Assembly: GCF_037042905.1 (NCBI RefSeq)
Contig: NC_087261.1
Span: 18,040,917-18,104,916 of the forward strand
Length of the DNA: 64,000 bases
Direction: 5' to 3'
Source: Lytechinus pictus
Taxonomy: Eukaryota > Echinodermata > Echinoidea > Temnopleuroida > Toxopneustidae
Position 1 is the stretch's first letter; the number at the start of each line of letters is the position of its first letter. A program made the translations under genes and the position numbers. The notes beneath the pieces were generated by a model. It searched no databases. It was not told where the DNA came from and saw only the letters and a program-made list of their open reading frames with translations. Below are positions 13,691-24,300 of this stretch, in pieces.

Positions 13691-16600
13691 ATGGATGAAC
13701 ATAATATTGATTTAAATGATAATGGCCACTTCCAGCGTTACTTAAACCTGGAAATGCCAGAACTCCAATTTGATTTCCATCCTGAAGATCGTTCTATGCA
13801 CTCCATATGTACCAAATACTTCTCTGAGTACGATACTGTTGTAAATTCCCGCAATTCAAAAAATAAACTCTTTCTCCTCCATCATAATATAAGAAGCATT
13901 AATAAAAAGATCGACCAATTTCAGACATTCATTGAGCAACTTTGTTATGGATATTACGTTATCGGATTTTCTGAAACGTGGTTGAATGACCAGCAGCGAT
14001 CCTTCGTAACCATTGACGGCTTTACTTTTTATACAAACAATCGGGAACACAAAAGAGGAGGCGGGGTTGGGTTTTATGTATCAAATAACTTGAAAGTCAA
14101 TGAACTTACCGAGCTTTATGTGATGTCTGAGGTTATTGAATGCATATTTATCCAAATAGAATTACCTGATAAAAAACAAATAGTTGTTGGAGAAATATAC
14201 AGACCCCCTAAAGGTAGTGTCCATGATTTTTTACACTGTGCTCAAAGTCTTTTGTCAATGCATGTTTTGAATAATAAAAAGGTTTTTATAATGGGAGATT
14301 TTAATTTGAACTTGTTAGATCGTAATACCCCCTGTAATCAAGAATTTATAGATATGATGTTATCCAACTTTTTCATTCCATTAGTAACAAAACCCACACG
14401 GATTACAGATACGTCATCAACCTTAATTGATAATATTTTTGTTAACGATTTTTCCCATATATCATCTGGCATCTTGGTATCGGATATATCCGACCATTTC
14501 CCAATATTTGTTGAAATTGTATTTGATAGAGTCTCTAAAGATAACAATATTAAACATACATTTCGTGACTTATCGGATGACAATATTATTAGACTTCGAG
14601 AGAGACTGGAATTGGTTGACTGGAGTGAAATATACAATATTCACGACGTTAATGTTTGTTTTGACAAGTTTATGGACATATTTATGTCGATTTATCAAGA
14701 AACTATACCACTAAGAAAATTTTCCCGATCTAATTATACAAAAATACCCAGACTTCCGTGGGTTTCTAAATCGCTCCTGAAGTCAATAAATCGTAAAAAC
14801 AATTTATATTGTAAATACAAAAAGAATCCTGAAAATAGTCGTTTAAAACGTAAATATGTTCGTTATCGGAACGTTCTTACATCCCTGTTACGTTTAGCTA
14901 AAAAACAGTATTTTGCTAATCAATTTAATAAGTATAAAAATGATGCATCGAGTACATGGAAGGTGATAAATAATGTTTTACAAACAAAGAAATCGAAGGA
15001 GTTCACTAAAGAAATTATAAATAATAATGTAACGGTTGTTAATCCTGCAGATATGGCTGACGTGTTTAACAACTATTTTGTTGATATTGGTGCGACTCTT
15101 TGCCATAATATTCCTGAACCTGACAAAAGATTCCAATACTTTCTAAAAAATCCCAACCCTAAAACCATTTTCCTTACTCCGATCACTGAATTTGAAATTA
15201 AAAATATTGTAAATAATTTAAAACCTAAGAAAAGTCCTGGATGCGACGAACTTACGAATTGTGTCATAAAACGTGTCATTAATGAAATTTTAACTCCCTT
15301 GACTTTTATATTCAACCAATCTTTGGTAACTGGTCTGGTTCCTCAAAATATGAAAGTAGCCAAGGTTGTTCCAGTGTTTAAAAAAGGCGATAGACGGATT
15401 GTCAGCAACTATCGTCCAATTTCACTCCTTACTTCCCTGTCTAAAATTCTTGAAAGATTAATCTATTCTCGTTTGACAAATTTCTTATCTGATAATCATA
15501 TTTTATGCGACTCCCAATTCGGTTTTAGAAAAAAACATTCCACTGTACACGCCTTACTTTCTTTTATTCACAAAGTGGCAAATGCTATTGATAATTCTCT
15601 GCACACAGTTGGTGTATTCCTGGACCTTTCCAAGGCCTTTGACACGATTAATCATGATATTTTGCTTTACAAGTTATCACATTATGGTGTGCGTGGAAAG
15701 GCCTTGGAATGGTTCACGAGTTACCTAACTAACAGAAAACAATTTGTTTCAATAGAAGACCATAAATCTCAAATGAAAACTATTTCTTGCGGTGTACCGC
15801 AAGGATCACTCCTAGGCCCACTGCTTTTCTTGTTGTATATTAATGATTTTAATCATTCATCAAATGACCTATCATTTATTCTTTTCGCGGATGACTCGAA
15901 CCTTTTTTTGTCACACCGTAACCCTAATTTACTACTTACCATTTTGAATAGGGAATTGCGGTCTGTTCAGACATGGATTCAAGCAAATAAGTTGTCACTC
16001 AATGTAAACAAAACAAATTTTATGCTTTTTAGTAACTCTGTGAATTCTTTGCCGGACCATGTAATTATAAACAATGTTAATTTGCAACAAGTTAATTCCA
16101 CCAAATTTCTTGGTCTTTACATTGATCATGAATTATCATGGAAATGTCAAATTGATTATATATGTAAGTTATCTTCTCGTAACACTGGCATTTTGAATAA
16201 ACTTAAATATTTTTTTCCTGATCACATTTTAAAAACATTATATTCTACACTTGTTTTATCCCATATGAATTATGGAATATTGGCCTGGGGTAATTGCAAT
16301 ACAACCTTAATTAATAAAATATTCACGATACAAAAACGAGCAATTAGGGTGGTCAATCAAGTTGGTTTTTATTCCCATACAAACCCATTATTTTTCCAAA
16401 ATAAAGTACTCAAAATTTCTGATATATATGCATTTAAAGTTGGTATATTTATGTTTCAGCTTTCAAGAGGTGAATTGCCTGATACATTTGTTTCTATGTT
16501 TCAAAGGAACAATCTAATCCACACATATCCCACCCGGCTAAGTGACTCCTATCACCTTCCGCGTACTCGCACTCTCCTTGCTCAAAGAACTATCGCATTT

Positions 16601-16717
16601 GAAGGGCCCAGGTTTTGGAACGATCTTCCCGATGATATGGTACATAGTGCCTCACTTAATATATTCAAACGTAAATTGAAAGCGATGCTTATCAATTCTT
16701 ATAATTTCCCTTTGTAA
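13691..16717 (+). CDS. LINE ORF2: APE endonuclease and reverse transcriptase, intact
   Basis: One uninterrupted frame of 1008 codons encodes the enzyme of a non-LTR retrotransposon that nicks target DNA and reverse-transcribes its own RNA at the nick. The endonuclease spans about residues 59-275: HHNIRS with N66, SETWL with E95, YRPP at 170, GDFNLN at 202, and SDHFP with D268 and H269. The reverse transcriptase spans about 500-790: KKSPGCDEL, NYRPISLL at 573, QFGFR at 609, DLSKAFDTINHD at 645, GVPQGSLLGP at 701 and FADD at 732. A conserved C-terminal region with a QKRAIRV motif follows. The style fits the CR1/L2/Rex1 part of the Jockey group, but no clade assignment was computed. The lack of any stop or frameshift implies a young, perhaps active, copy. 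No ORF1 was seen upstream. Confidence 0.95.
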   Translation: MDEHNIDLNDNGHFQRYLNLEMPELQFDFHPEDRSMHSICTKYFSEYDTVVNSRNSKNKLFLLHHNIRSINKKIDQFQTFIEQLCYGYYVIGFSETWLNDQQRSFVTIDGFTFYTNNREHKRGGGVGFYVSNNLKVNELTELYVMSEVIECIFIQIELPDKKQIVVGEIYRPPKGSVHDFLHCAQSLLSMHVLNNKKVFIMGDFNLNLLDRNTPCNQEFIDMMLSNFFIPLVTKPTRITDTSSTLIDNIFVNDFSHISSGILVSDISDHFPIFVEIVFDRVSKDNNIKHTFRDLSDDNIIRLRERLELVDWSEIYNIHDVNVCFDKFMDIFMSIYQETIPLRKFSRSNYTKIPRLPWVSKSLLKSINRKNNLYCKYKKNPENSRLKRKYVRYRNVLTSLLRLAKKQYFANQFNKYKNDASSTWKVINNVLQTKKSKEFTKEIINNNVTVVNPADMADVFNNYFVDIGATLCHNIPEPDKRFQYFLKNPNPKTIFLTPITEFEIKNIVNNLKPKKSPGCDELTNCVIKRVINEILTPLTFIFNQSLVTGLVPQNMKVAKVVPVFKKGDRRIVSNYRPISLLTSLSKILERLIYSRLTNFLSDNHILCDSQFGFRKKHSTVHALLSFIHKVANAIDNSLHTVGVFLDLSKAFDTINHDILLYKLSHYGVRGKALEWFTSYLTNRKQFVSIEDHKSQMKTISCGVPQGSLLGPLLFLLYINDFNHSSNDLSFILFADDSNLFLSHRNPNLLLTILNRELRSVQTWIQANKLSLNVNKTNFMLFSNSVNSLPDHVIINNVNLQQVNSTKFLGLYIDHELSWKCQIDYICKLSSRNTGILNKLKYFFPDHILKTLYSTLVLSHMNYGILAWGNCNTTLINKIFTIQKRAIRVVNQVGFYSHTNPLFFQNKVLKISDIYAFKVGIFMFQLSRGELPDTFVSMFQRNNLIHTYPTRLSDSYHLPRTRTLLAQRTIAFEGPRFWNDLPDDMVHSASLNIFKRKLKAMLINSYNFPL

Positions 16718-17140
16718 ACTTTTATATTCATGCACTTTGTTAATACGCTCTGGCCGAGTAATGAGTAATAAATAATTGTCATAGAGTGGCGGACTCTTTT
16801 TTATTTATTTTATTTTATTTTTTTTGGTATTCTTTACACAATCGTCACATTTTTGGCATTACTTTGTTATAATCAATTTACTTACCTGTCCTCTCCTCAT
16901 TAAGACCGATTTTTTTCTGGATCCTGCAGACTTAACAAGCTTTGCTTTTTTATGCAGGTTCCCTCATATTTCACTCTTTTAAATTGTCTTTAATTCAAAA
17001 TCGCTATTTTGTCTAATTTGAATTAATTGTTATGCCTTGTCTGATTTGTATTCTCATAAGTTTTCTGATATTGTTTCATAATTTTGTTTGTACTTGTGAA
17101 ATATGTGAAATAAAATCAAATCAAAAAAAATCAAATCAAA
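13691..17140 (+). mobile_element. CR1/L2/Rex1-like LINE copy with AAATC-type 3' tail
   Basis: After the stop codon an approximately 420-bp 3' UTR runs to a simple tail of AAATC/AAATCAAATC repeats ending near 17140, as expected for LINEs that end in a short tandem repeat. The 5' boundary could not be fixed and lies somewhere left of 13691. The 3' end abuts the inner edge of the right inverted-repeat arm, so the LINE entered the spacer of that palindrome. Confidence 0.8.
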
Positions 17141-17503
17141 ATTGAAAGGTAAATGAAGTTTAAATAATAAAAAAATCAAGTGAATAGATAAAATTATAAA
17201 TGAAATTTGACAGCATAATTCTAAAATTATGGCAAAGATAAAAAAGGAAGTTTGCTAATTAGCAAGAAGGTTGATCATAAAATTTCTAATTTCTGCCATT
17301 TTGTCGCAAGCCTCTTTTTGAACCCCCGACAAAAACGTCCTGTGTTCGCTCAAGCATGAACAAAATTTATATTTTTTAAATGACATTTCAAAGATATCAG
17401 AGCATATATTAACATACAAATATAGATATCATGATTTGAAACAATTTTTTATAGATTTTTCAAAACTGCCTCATGTATTTTTGATACGCACTGAATAGGC
17501 CTA
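17141..17503. repeat. Right arm of the large inverted repeat
   Basis: Reverse-complement partner of 11308-11672. See that entry for landmarks. Confidence 0.8.
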
Positions 17504-18213
17504 TTTTATATTGTTTAAATATATTAGTTCGTATACATGTAGTTTTCGTTACGGATTATCTTTTCGTTTTTTTGAAATTTACGGACATGAAGTGACCGCA
17601 ACATTATTTTCACAAATTGAATTGTTGTGCAATATTGGATTTTACTATTTAATCTGATTAGTGTCGCCAATATTGATGATAATATTTATTGAGGAATGAG
17701 CCAAGACGGTTAATCTTTATGAATGCTCTGTAATATTTTCAAGAAATTCTTCATTTTCTTCTTATCCCTTGCTTTTGACTTGGCCTGAAAATGAAAAGAA
17801 GACTGTTTAATTGAGGTCGTTTTTGTCATCTCAAATTTACCAGCACCGTGTCATATTTAATTTGCTCTGACAAAATAATTCTCTAAAATAAATTGTCCAA
17901 CGATTCATCAAACGTTTAAACACAAATTCGTTCAGCATATCGTGTAAATACTGTATATTGCAACAACAAGATAGACAGATAATGCGTTAAAAATGGTTTC
18001 ACAATATCACTTGGAAGTAGTTGTAAAGCCTCTTATCCATGAATATACTAGAGCCATCGACACATCTCGGTTATGTTGTCGTTTTCTTACTTCGTAATTT
18101 CTTCTATAAACTGTTAATTGTTGGATACATGTATTTCAACGTAGGCCTTATATATTCGATATGTTAAAAGGCTGATTATCACTTGGTGTGTTTGTCAAAA
18201 TAGATTAACATAG
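17504..18213. other. No feature recognised
   Basis: AT-rich DNA between the inverted repeat and the first visible plexin exon. It was read for the missing Sema exons of gene A and none was found. Confidence 0.6.
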
Positions 18214-18344
18214 TGAACAGTTCGTTCGGGTACGTGTATGAAGATGTCTCTCTTGGCGGTGGATCTGTCTTACAAGAGATGTTCCTTGATGTATCGAAAG
18301 AGCAACTTACACTTGCTACAAGTTCAGACCGAGACTCGACTCAT
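18214..18344 (+). CDS. Plexin A exon 1 seen: last Sema blade
   Basis: Acceptor CATAG at 18209-18213, donor CAT|GTGAGA. The peptide [13 protein letters not shown]...[16 protein letters not shown] matches the final strand of plexin Sema domains just before PSI1. A second possible acceptor is at 18220. The exon ends in phase 0. At least two earlier exons, carrying the rest of Sema, are required and are not found upstream in the window. Confidence 0.75.
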
Positions 18345-21300
18345 GTGAGAATTTTCTTGTACAAGCTTCATTTGAAATTAATGGAAGTTATTGGAAATAA
18401 ATTGAAATAAGAATTTAATAACCAAATAGTACACGTGTGAGAGAAGTTATATTTAGCATTGAAATGCACTTGGTAAAATTTAAGTAAATTATATGAGGAA
18501 AAGCTTATAACGTGGTAAATGTTAGCGTTGGCATCACGCGAAAATGGTAATCTTTGTTTCCTAAAGCTTTGAGAAGATTTTTTTTCTGATATGGAAACGG
18601 ACAATGCGTGTTATCAACATGGAACAGACTTTTGTATACCATTATGAGTTCTGGAATAAGCCCTTATTGTAATTCATAAACGAGAACCCCAATATAATAT
18701 CTGTTTCCCTCTTCTACATAAATGTGAAGAATCGGGTTGTTACAATCGATTTAATCAACTGTGGACAGTACCAGACCTGCGCGGAGTGCATTGGTGAGGA
18801 TGGTGGAAATGATGGAGATCCTTACTGTGGATGGTGTACTCTAGAGGCAAGGTAAGTTTGCAGTATATTTATCCCCCCCCCCCCTCCCCATAATTGATAT
18901 AGGCCCACATGATAATCGGTGAACTTAAGTAAAATGCTAATCACCTTTCTTTTTTCAGTATCTCTTTTTATTGAATGTTCTAATTTACATCGTCGCGGTA
19001 TATTGAACAAAGAACAGCATGATATACAACATAATTTAACATGATGAAAAATGACAACTTGTGTAGGTTTGAGAGAGAGAATATTTCAGCCATTTCTTAA
19101 AAAAAAAAAAATGGGAAAGTTTTACAAGAAGCTAAGTTAGTTAATTCAATAAAAAGATGTAATATTGTGCCCATTACCACCGTGTCTACCAATCACAATG
19201 TATTTATAACTTATATCAACATTTCTAATACATGTATTCAGATTTAATGTTCGCACATAATTTACAGAATCTTGTCCAAAAGAGTCGAGGATGATAAAAT
19301 AAGTGATAATAATAGTTTTACGCTAAACAAATTGAGGATTCTGCCATTTTAAACAGATATTCATTGACATTAAAAGTTTATATGCAAACATCTAAAGTTG
19401 AATTCAGCTGAACAAATTATTTCAATGAAAGCAACTTTTCCTTTCCAGATATTGTTGAAAATCAAAATTTCTTTCACATACAAGTGACTAATATTGTTCA
19501 ACACTTTGGACTATGAACTGTTTATCCACAGGATAATAACCTTTTAGAAAGGTTAACAGATTAAAGTTTATCTTGTTTTATATGTAAAGCTGGATCAAGG
19601 TCATTCAATAGGAAATAGCTATAAGTTGAATATTTTGAGCGTTGTTTATTTTTACCCAAAATGTTTTTCAGCTTTTAGGTATACAACTCCAGAATAATTT
19701 CGATTCACATAAATATTTTTTTTTCAATTTAACTTTGCATGAATACAAAGTGTATCCAATAACCCATTGTTGTTAATAATACCTCCAATATTAAGAATGT
19801 CTAAGCATGCCCATTGCTTCCAAAACAAACTCCTTTTTCTTATATAGAATCTTTTATTACCCGATAACAACTGCTGCCTAATATCTTCACCAGTGTTATC
19901 AAAAGAAATGCAATAATCAAATAAGTTGTATTTGGAAGTATTTGTTTCCTAAAAAGGTTGAATATCGGCATTTCAATAATAATACTTTTTTTTTACTTCT
20001 TAATTCCAAGTTTTGTGTAAGCATCAATTATATTTTTAATAAAATACACCAAATGGCGTATTTTTAAGTATACTTTTCCAATCGATCTTTTGAAAAATAT
20101 TAATATTTAAATTTCCTAAACTTAAATCCGAACTTTTCGAAAAATTTAACGATGGTCCCGCACCACTAAAAAGCATTTAGACTCTTTCCTTTACATTTTT
20201 AATGCTACAAATACTGGGCTGTCATTAGCAAAGTGACCTCAACTTAATAATTTACATAATCCGTTAAACTATTATTTGTAATGTTATCATTCTTATTCAA
20301 ATCAATTGATCAAGATTCTACAACTACTAATAATAACCGGGCATACAGTGGACAAGCTTGTCTCACTCCTCTAGTTAGAGGGATATAGATATTTCTGCAT
20401 CAGAATATAAAGTTTTTTAAACTATTTTTTTCAAACCAAAATTACATATTTTCAAAGGCTCTGTAAAGACAATATACAATAGCCTAATCAAAGGACTTTT
20501 TAGGTCTGCAAATAAAATAGTCCCCAACTTGTCATGTTTTTTTCCTTCATAACATTCATATACATGTGATTCCTAATTCACTTTCACCTGTATCCTTTTC
20601 ACCGAAAGGTGTACCCGATACGAAGAATGTACTTTCCCTGATGAATCTACTCGGTGGCTGTCTTACAATGCCATCCAATGTGTATCCATCTCAGATATTC
20701 AGCCCGATCATAGACTACCATATAAAGTTACAGAACAAGAGGTTTGTGGTGTTCTTAGACGAAAAGTTTTTTATCAGAAGTCGAATGTTTCTGGTGATTT
20801 AAAGTTCGGCCATGGCCCTATAGTTTCCTAGCCAGGGTAAGGCCACTTTTTTCATCAGAAAGTTTTTGTATTCAATTTTTTCACTTGGACTTTACAGTGA
20901 AAAAGATAGATAAGGAAAATAAACCCAGCCCGATTTTACATCGAAAATAACGTTAAACGGGAGGCCCGATTAAACCGTGAAAATACTGCTAAATCATTAA
21001 AATACCAAGGTTTACCAAAAACGTAACAGTGGATAGACACACGGCACGTTACCAGAAATCTTTGAAACCTGTTTAGATCCTGTAGTATAAACTTTAGCTG
21101 TATTGAGCTAAATCCACTTTTCTCAACTTATAAGACGAGTGACTAACGTCTGGGCCTACTGATCATTAGCATTCTCAATGTATTTGATAAAACAAAATAG
21201 TAATGAATAATTCATGTGTTATCAATAAAATGAAGGAATTTTGTTTTTATTTTAAGTGCATTTTATAGTCATCGAGCATGTCTATGTTTAATTATGAACC

Positions 21301-24300
21301 ATTGAAAAGTCCGCTCTTACAACAAAATCGAAACATATTTTTATGTCGTTCAATATGTAACAAGAGGCCATTCAGTTATTTAAAACAATTTGCTATCAAA
21401 TGTTATCCTTTCTCTTTACCGACTCTAGATCACCATTACTGTACAGCAGCTTCCAATCCTGAAAGACAACCACCAATACCAGTGTGCCTTCGACTCTTCC
21501 GTGGTCAATGCTTTGACAACGTCTGATACAGTAGTGTGTACAACGCCTCCTGTGGACGAATTGCCCACAATCCCTGAAGAAGGTGAGGCGAAAACTTTTA
21601 GTCTCATCGAGGCTCTTATGGCTTTACCACTATTAGATGTAAAGTTATTTTCTTTATCTTTAAGAACTTGAAAACCTCAGTCTTTTCCCGCAGATTAATG
21701 ACTGGAACTTTCATTGAACATACGAATTTTAAGCATTTGAAAATCACCCATTCTTTTGCATTTTACGAAGGAGGAGCCATTGGCAATATACTAGAAGCGA
21801 TTTTTTTTTCATTAACCATGTCGCTGACGTTCCTTGGAAGATATTTTTTATTATTTTTGTTTGCTTTCATTTTGTTTCAACCGCCAGATGACCATAATAA
21901 TTTGACTCTTTCCATTGTCTCAATGGAGACCACAGTTTACTTCATAAGCACATATTTAATCCTGTTTGACTGCCATCATAAATCGTAAGTAACAAGTTTC
22001 ACAGGTTATTTAACACCGCGGTTTATGATTTTGTATGAATGTAATGATTGCACATTTATTGTCTATATATAATGTTGTTTTCCCTCTATGTGATAAATTT
22101 TGCCATGCCCCATTTGCTTAGAGAAATTTAAGGAGCATCTTGGAAATACGTACTAATAAGGTATGGCATATACGTGTATTTCCTTAAAGAATCTGCCACT
22201 TCGTTACGAATAAGAACTTGCAAGTAACTCACTTAATTTGCAGTAAAAAAGTGTTACTCTGGCCCTATGCCAGTGGCGTAACTACGGGGGGGCATTGGGG
22301 GGGGGCACGTGCCCCCCCCCATCGGCTGACCAAAAAAAAAAAAAAAAACGGGGAAAAGGAGAAAAAGAGGGAGAAAGGAAGAGAAACGTAGTGGGAAAGA
22401 AGACATCATTGTTCATTAAAATATTATATTATATCATAATTATGTTATGTTATGTTATATTACATAAGAAACATTTTTTTTCATAACTTTATGAAACATA
22501 ATTTGATCAGGGCCTATGTATTCATTGTTCCTGGTGCTTGCATTGTCTGTTTACCGAGATATATAATCCTGTTATACTAAAACCTCCCGTTTTCAAGTCA
22601 ATATACACCAAACTGCCAAATATATTTCCTCGCACTTCGAGTTATTATTGTTTTATGTACAATAGTATGCTTCTTTTTCATGACTACTTAAAGTGATTGC
22701 CCCATTTTAAATATATAAAACATTTCCTGTTCGGGCTTACGTTCGCAGTAGTGGATTGGTGAAATATGTCTGCTCTCCATGAATTCCTAGAATCAGTCCT
22801 TAGAATGTCCCTTTTCCTAATCTGAATATCAAAAATTTTCAGCTCGCGCTTCGCGTTCGCATCATTTGGTTATTAGTAAACTACGTATGGTCTTCGTGAA
22901 TTCCTACAAACAAGCCTTAAAATGCCCCTCTTCAGGTCTGAATATCCTAAATTTTCAGCTCGCGCTTCGCGCTCGCAAGATTTGATTAGTGAGATGGGTA
23001 TGTTAGTCATGATTACAAGTGTTAGTTATGTGCATGTTTAGATGTAATTCTAACCAAATCAGCAAGCGCTTATTGGCACTCGCATTATATGACTATGGTG
23101 AGATGTGTATAATCTTAATGGATTCCTAAAATATAGTCCTTAAAATCTTCCTGTTTGGGGGTCAATAATTACAAAAAAAAATTTTTTATTGATATGTAGG
23201 ATAGTAATTTTGTGAGACTCTTGCCAGTCCCCCAAAAATATCTTAACTATTGAACGTAGATTTATTATTATATCCAGGCCTGATCATATCTAGCATAATG
23301 CTTCTAATGCTTAAACAGACCCATCGGAACACCCACACGCACACCCACTTAGATCCACACTATATATATTAGTATTTCATTCTTGCAATTACAATGGCTC
23401 TCCTAATTACACTGTACGTTATGATTACTTTTGACTAAAACTTGTCTTATCCAAAATGTATCGGCCAGTCAGTGGTATTATTATGTATGTTAAAGGTACA
23501 ATAATATCAAACCAAAGTTTATCTATGAACATGTGTATGAATTTGGGAATTTTCTAGATCTGCATTGGCGGATCCAGGGGCTTGAGCCCCCCCCCCCCCC
23601 CCCCCCCGTTGCTGGAGCAAAAAAAGGTGGAGAAAGAAAAAAAGATGGAGGAAGAGAGAAGGGAAAAAAGGAGAAGAAAAATAAGAGGAAGAAGACGAGT
23701 AAATGAAATAAGTTGACGGAAAGACTCGGAATACATATATATATTTTTTAATCTTTCATGTAACTATACAATTTTCGCTCGCGCTTCGCGCTCACATTGC
23801 ATATCTTGCTCAATAGGCTGATATGGGGCTTAATATATGAAGTTTTGGAGTCAATATACACAATATATTTCAGCTCGAAAATCGAACTTTCTTTCGTTTG
23901 ATTACAAATTGGTTTTTGTTTTAAGTGTTCGGTAAAATGTCCGTTTTATGGTCAGAATCTAAGCATTTTGAACTTGCGCTGCGCGCTAGAATTATTTCAT
24001 TTGTCAAATACTTACTGTCTTCATGCATTCCATAAAGTTCGCAAAATATCCCATTTCTGGTGTGATTGTCAAAACGTAGGCATATCAGCTAGCGCTGCGC
24101 GCTCGCATTTTTATTGGCCAGTAGTGTATCCCTCTATATTAATTCTATAACAAAACTACTTGAAATCGACTTTTTATTAAAGTTATCTAAAATTCTGGCT
24201 CCCGATTTGCGCTCGCATTAATTGTTAAAAGTATATTAACCAATGCATCATATACATAATTACAAAAGTGCTTCAAATACCCAGTTTCAGGCCTTAATAT

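Noticed and set aside
13381-13698. 105-codon ORF overlapping the LINE start, possible ORF1
   Set aside because: Hydrophobic, AT-driven composition with no coiled coil, zinc knuckle or RNA-binding pattern.
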